Below are positions 5,390 through 7,670 of a DNA stretch of 7,670 bases, in pieces. The notes under the pieces were generated by a model. That model saw nothing but the letters and a program-made list of their open reading frames with translations. It did no database searches and was not told where the DNA came from. A program made the translations under genes and the position numbers. Where the stretch lies: positions 1 to 7,670 of the forward strand of contig VBLV01000158.1 in assembly GCA_005879045.1 (NCBI GenBank). Reading direction: 5' to 3'. How positions within the stretch are numbered: the first letter of the stretch is position 1; every line of letters begins with the position of its first letter. This DNA comes from Methanobacteriota archaeon. Its GTDB lineage: Archaea > Thermoplasmatota > Thermoplasmata > RBG-16-68-12.

Positions 5390-5875
5390 ATGGCCGTCGA
5401 ACGATTGCTCTTTCGGGCGGGACGCCAGGGTTACACGTACCCCGAGATCCTCGAGGTCCGTCTCGGGTCCCTCCGGATTCTCGTGCCATCGGCCGAATCG
5501 ATACGACGCGTTCACGTCCTTTCGACGGTCGTTGCCCTCGCCTACATCTTCATCGCAGGGCCCCTGTTGGGGGCGGTGGCGCTCGCCCTCATGCCGAACG
5601 TGGGCGGCGTCGCCGTCGGCGTGGCAGCGGGGGTGGTCTTCTTCCTGGGGCTCTTCGGAGTCCTCGTCTGGTGGGACCGATGGAGCCTCCCGCTCCTGGC
5701 GGAGGCGCCCCGGCGAATAGTTCCCCTCGAACTCATCGACACTCAATCGTACAGGACGTTCCAGGAAATCCGGGCGCGGGCCGAAGGGACGGAGGTCCGA
5801 GTGGCGATTCCGGGCTCCCGATCGCGCCTGGGCGAGGCAATGAGCTTCGCGGGCATGTCAACGATCTCCTCGTGA
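5390..5875 (+). CDS. Unrecognised two-helix membrane protein, 161 residues
   Basis: I do not recognise this family. Residues 1-40 are soluble and contain a beta-type stretch (EILEVRLGSLRILVPS). Two adjacent membrane helices follow at about 43-68 (VLSTVVALAYIFIAGPLLGA) and 72-95 (GGVAVGVAAGVVFFLGLFGV), with a short Pro-Asn turn between them. Residues 96-161 are soluble, with mixed charge, and both ends probably lie on the same side of the membrane. ATG 5390 has a TATA-like box about 27 bases upstream and no ribosome-binding sequence. The gene follows the unknown 121-residue protein by 45 bases on the same strand and converges on aIF2 gamma, its stop 51 bases from that gene's end. Coding is supported by the clear helix pattern; function cannot be inferred. 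Confidence 0.75.
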   Translation: MAVERLLFRAGRQGYTYPEILEVRLGSLRILVPSAESIRRVHVLSTVVALAYIFIAGPLLGAVALALMPNVGGVAVGVAAGVVFFLGLFGVLVWWDRWSLPLLAEAPRRIVPLELIDTQSYRTFQEIRARAEGTEVRVAIPGSRSRLGEAMSFAGMSTISS

Positions 5876-5887
5876 GCATGTTAACGA
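5874..5887. repeat. Related palindromic site 3 (imperfect)
   Basis: GAGCATGTTAACGA starts next to the stop codon of the 5390 gene and shares GCATG, one changed base, then TAACG with the palindrome at 5307-5324. It lies in the short convergent gap before the end of aIF2 gamma. Confidence 0.4.
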
Positions 5888-5926
5888 GGGCTCCGGACGC
5901 CGCGGCGGATCGGGCCGTTCGTCGAG

Positions 5927-7159
5927 TCACTTGAGGACGCCATAGCCGATGAGCCGCCACTTTCCGCCGATGCGGCGTGAGACGGCGACCCTCTGTCCGG
6001 GCTCCGCGACGACGGGGATCTTGAGGGCCATGTCTGCACGGTTTTCGCGCGCGGACGTCACGACACCGACGGTCGTGGCGGTGCCGACGGACACCATGAG
6101 CGGCTCCGACGTCTTGATGCCCTCGACCTTGAGTTCCTCCGGAACCCCGACGACCCGTTCCAGGAGGTTGACCTCGACGGTCATCTTCATCAAGATTTCC
6201 GGGAGGCTCGCGGGAGGCCCGACCACCCGACCGACGAGGCCGTCCGCCTTCGTGAGCACCGGATCCAGGTTCGTCCCGATCGCAATGAGTCCGCCCGGTC
6301 GGACCTCCTTCCGCGCGGACCCGCCGGTGTGGAGCGACCGAATCGTCGTCGTGATGTTCTTCCACTCCGTCTTGTTGCCGAGCGTCACCTGGCGTCCGGG
6401 AGATATCTCGATCTCCTCCCCGACCTTCATGCGGCCTAGCATCAGGCTCCCGCCGAGCACGCCCCCGACGATCTTCTCCGGCGGGATGCCCGGCTGGTTC
6501 ACATCGAATGACCGCGCGACGTACATCTTCGCCGGCTTCCCTTCGTCGTGCGGCGGCGTCGGGATGACCTTCTGGATCATCATGAGGAGGGCGTCCAGGT
6601 TCACGTCGTGGTGGGCGGACACCGGGACGATCGGCGCGCCCTCCGCGACGGTCCCCTTGATGAACGCCTGGATCTGCCGGTAGTTCTCGGCCGCCTGCTT
6701 CGGGTCGACGATGTCGATCTTGTTCTGCACGATCACGATCTTGTCGACGCCGATGATGCCGAGGGCCATCAGGTGCTCCTTCGTCTGCGGCTGGGGGCAG
6801 TCCTCATTCGCCGCGATCACGAGCAGGGCCCCGTCCATGATCGCCGCGCCGCTCAGCATCGTCGCCATGAGAGTTTCGTGGCCCGGCGAATCGACGAACG
6901 ACACGATCCGCTGCAATTCCCCTTTCACGTTGTGCGTCTTGCAGATCTCGGTGTTCTGATACGCGGCGGGCTCGGTGTCCTTCGGGCACTTGTAGATCGC
7001 CATGTCCGCGTAGCCCAGGCGGATCGAGATGCCCCGCTTGATCTCCTCGCTGTGGCGGTCCGTCCGCTCCCCGGTGAGACGTTCCGTGAGGGTCGACTTC
7101 CCATGGTCGACGTGGCCGACGACGCCGATGTTGACCTCCGGCTGGCCCGGGACCTTCAT
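5927..7159 (-). CDS. eif2g: Translation initiation factor aIF2, gamma subunit
   Basis: The GTPase subunit of aIF2, which binds Met-tRNAi and delivers it to the small ribosomal subunit. At 410 residues it has normal length. GTPase motifs: GHVDHGKST (15-23), switch [12 protein letters not shown] (42-52) with Ser45 where Thr is usual, DSPGH (90-94), NKID (146-149) and SAHH (181-184). Domains II and III follow, ending in [10 protein letters not shown]. The zinc-knuckle insertion keeps only two of the usual four cysteines: it reads CPKD (58-61) and CKTH (73-76) where the family has two CxxC pairs. ATG 7159 overlaps the S6e stop by four bases (ATGA), so translation is probably coupled to S6e. The frame is open further upstream, but that stretch lies inside S6e and is a shadow. 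The function is confident. Confidence 0.97.
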   Translation of the reverse strand: MKVPGQPEVNIGVVGHVDHGKSTLTERLTGERTDRHSEEIKRGISIRLGYADMAIYKCPKDTEPAAYQNTEICKTHNVKGELQRIVSFVDSPGHETLMATMLSGAAIMDGALLVIAANEDCPQPQTKEHLMALGIIGVDKIVIVQNKIDIVDPKQAAENYRQIQAFIKGTVAEGAPIVPVSAHHDVNLDALLMMIQKVIPTPPHDEGKPAKMYVARSFDVNQPGIPPEKIVGGVLGGSLMLGRMKVGEEIEISPGRQVTLGNKTEWKNITTTIRSLHTGGSARKEVRPGGLIAIGTNLDPVLTKADGLVGRVVGPPASLPEILMKMTVEVNLLERVVGVPEELKVEGIKTSEPLMVSVGTATTVGVVTSARENRADMALKIPVVAEPGQRVAVSRRIGGKWRLIGYGVLK

Positions 7160-7545
7160 CGCGCCTGCTCCTGCCACGCGTCCTCGATCGACTTCGGTCC
7201 GCGCACGACGATCTTCAGGTTCAACTGAAGGATGTCGGGCGACACCGTGTTTCCGCGGACCGTCTTCTTCTTGCGCATCCCGGGTCGGACGGGATGGAAG
7301 CCGACGCCGCCGCTCAGGAGGAGGCGCTTCCGTCGCGGCCCGGGCAGGTCGGTCCGCATCGGAAATCCGTCTTTGTCGCTCCCTCCGGTGATCTGAAGCT
7401 TGTAGCCAGGCAGCCCGACGTATAGGCCGTCGAGGTCCTCCCCGATCTTCTTGCCGATGAGCGCGTTCGCGTAGTGACCCGTGATGTCCTTCTTGTACGC
7501 CTTCCCGGTCTTGGGGTCGGCGATGACCGCTTTGAACTCCGCCAT
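7156..7545 (-). CDS. rps6e: Ribosomal protein S6e (eS6)
   Basis: Small-subunit ribosomal protein found in archaea and eukaryotes. The 129-residue product has the archaeal length, without the eukaryotic C-terminal extension that carries the phosphorylated serines. Family motifs are visible: [13 protein letters not shown] near the N-terminus, [37 protein letters not shown] (residues 28-64), and a basic stretch [33 protein letters not shown] (69-101). The start is ATG 7545; a TATA-like box lies about 40 bases upstream, implying a leader of about 15-20 bases. It precedes and overlaps the aIF2 gamma gene, an arrangement common in euryarchaea. Confidence 0.97.
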   Translation of the reverse strand: MAEFKAVIADPKTGKAYKKDITGHYANALIGKKIGEDLDGLYVGLPGYKLQITGGSDKDGFPMRTDLPGPRRKRLLLSGGVGFHPVRPGMRKKKTVRGNTVSPDILQLNLKIVVRGPKSIEDAWQEQAR

Positions 7546-7583
7546 GGAATACCCTGGAGAGAGATGCGTCCATGCGGGGCTTT

Positions 7584-7592
7584 CACATAAGA
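7584..7592 (-). promoter_or_regulatory. TATA-like box for the rps6e-aif2g unit
   Basis: On the minus strand it reads TCTTATGTG, about 40 bases before ATG 7545. It shares CTTATGT with the box at 5358-5366, which supports both as real promoter elements. Confidence 0.45.
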
Positions 7593-7604
7593 CTTCCGCC
7601 GCAC

Positions 7605-7670
7605 GGTTCCCGGGGCGACCGGATCGGCGCCGATTCAGCCTTCAACGCAAGGTCGGGAAGAGCCCGAGGA
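7605..7670. other. Right edge, no assignable gene
   Basis: These 66 bases lie upstream of the S6e promoter. A short open frame on the minus strand reaches a stop near 7587 and could be the tail of another gene, but there is too little to name it. It includes a 12-bp palindrome (ATCGGCGCCGAT, 7623-7634). Confidence 0.3.

Noticed and set aside
5362..5934. Plus-strand open frame of 190 codons overlapping the 5390 gene
   Set aside because: The product is extremely Arg/Pro/Gly-rich, while the alternative frame at 5390 shows two well-formed membrane helices and a better-placed start.
6548..7228. Plus-strand open frame opposite aIF2 gamma and S6e
   Set aside because: It is antisense to two certain genes, with an Asp/Arg/Val/Leu/His-rich shadow composition.
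7623..7634. 12-bp palindrome ATCGGCGCCGAT near the right edge
   Set aside because: GC-rich palindromes of this length are expected by chance in such sequence and it is not near a gene start that I can define.

Overview
The window looks like a high-GC chromosomal segment from a euryarchaeon. The evidence is an archaeal translation gene set (ribosomal protein S6e, the initiation factor aIF2 gamma, Pelota, archaeal/eukaryotic-type Pth2, a DUF99 protein), a KaiC-like ATPase beside a receiver protein, TATA-like boxes about 25 bases before several starts, and several TTG/GTG or apparently leaderless starts. A Thermoplasmata-like lineage fits the KaiC/receiver pair and the gene set, but this is inference and not proven by the sequence alone.

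Left part (1-1345, minus strand): a single-domain KaiC-family ATPase, followed downstream by a receiver-domain protein cut by the left edge. The receiver has lost its phospho-acceptor aspartate, so the pair is more likely a signalling module that works without ordinary phosphotransfer. Next (1503-2015, minus) come two small two-helix membrane proteins, each preceded by a nearly identical 34-bp element that ends exactly on its start codon.

Middle (2185-3744, plus): a probable operon of a DUF1616-like membrane protein with a coiled-coil tail, Pth2, and a DUF99 protein. It converges on Pelota (3767-4801, minus). Pth2 recycles peptidyl-tRNA and Pelota rescues stalled ribosomes, so translation quality control is a theme here.

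Right part: a 177-base intergenic region carries a 19-bp palindrome over a TATA-like box and a second TATA-like box facing the other way. It is followed by an unrecognised 121-residue protein (4979-5344) and an unrecognised two-helix membrane protein (5390-5875), both plus strand. Three related palindromic sites lie around these two genes. The rps6e-aif2g pair (7545-5927, minus) closes the window, with the start of aIF2 gamma overlapping the stop of S6e.

No stretch above 300 bases lacks a gene. I see no rRNA, tRNA, CRISPR array, insertion sequence or transposase. The most interesting items are the pseudo-receiver/KaiC pair, the duplicated leader of the small membrane proteins, the palindrome family around 4867-5887, and the unknown 121-residue protein.
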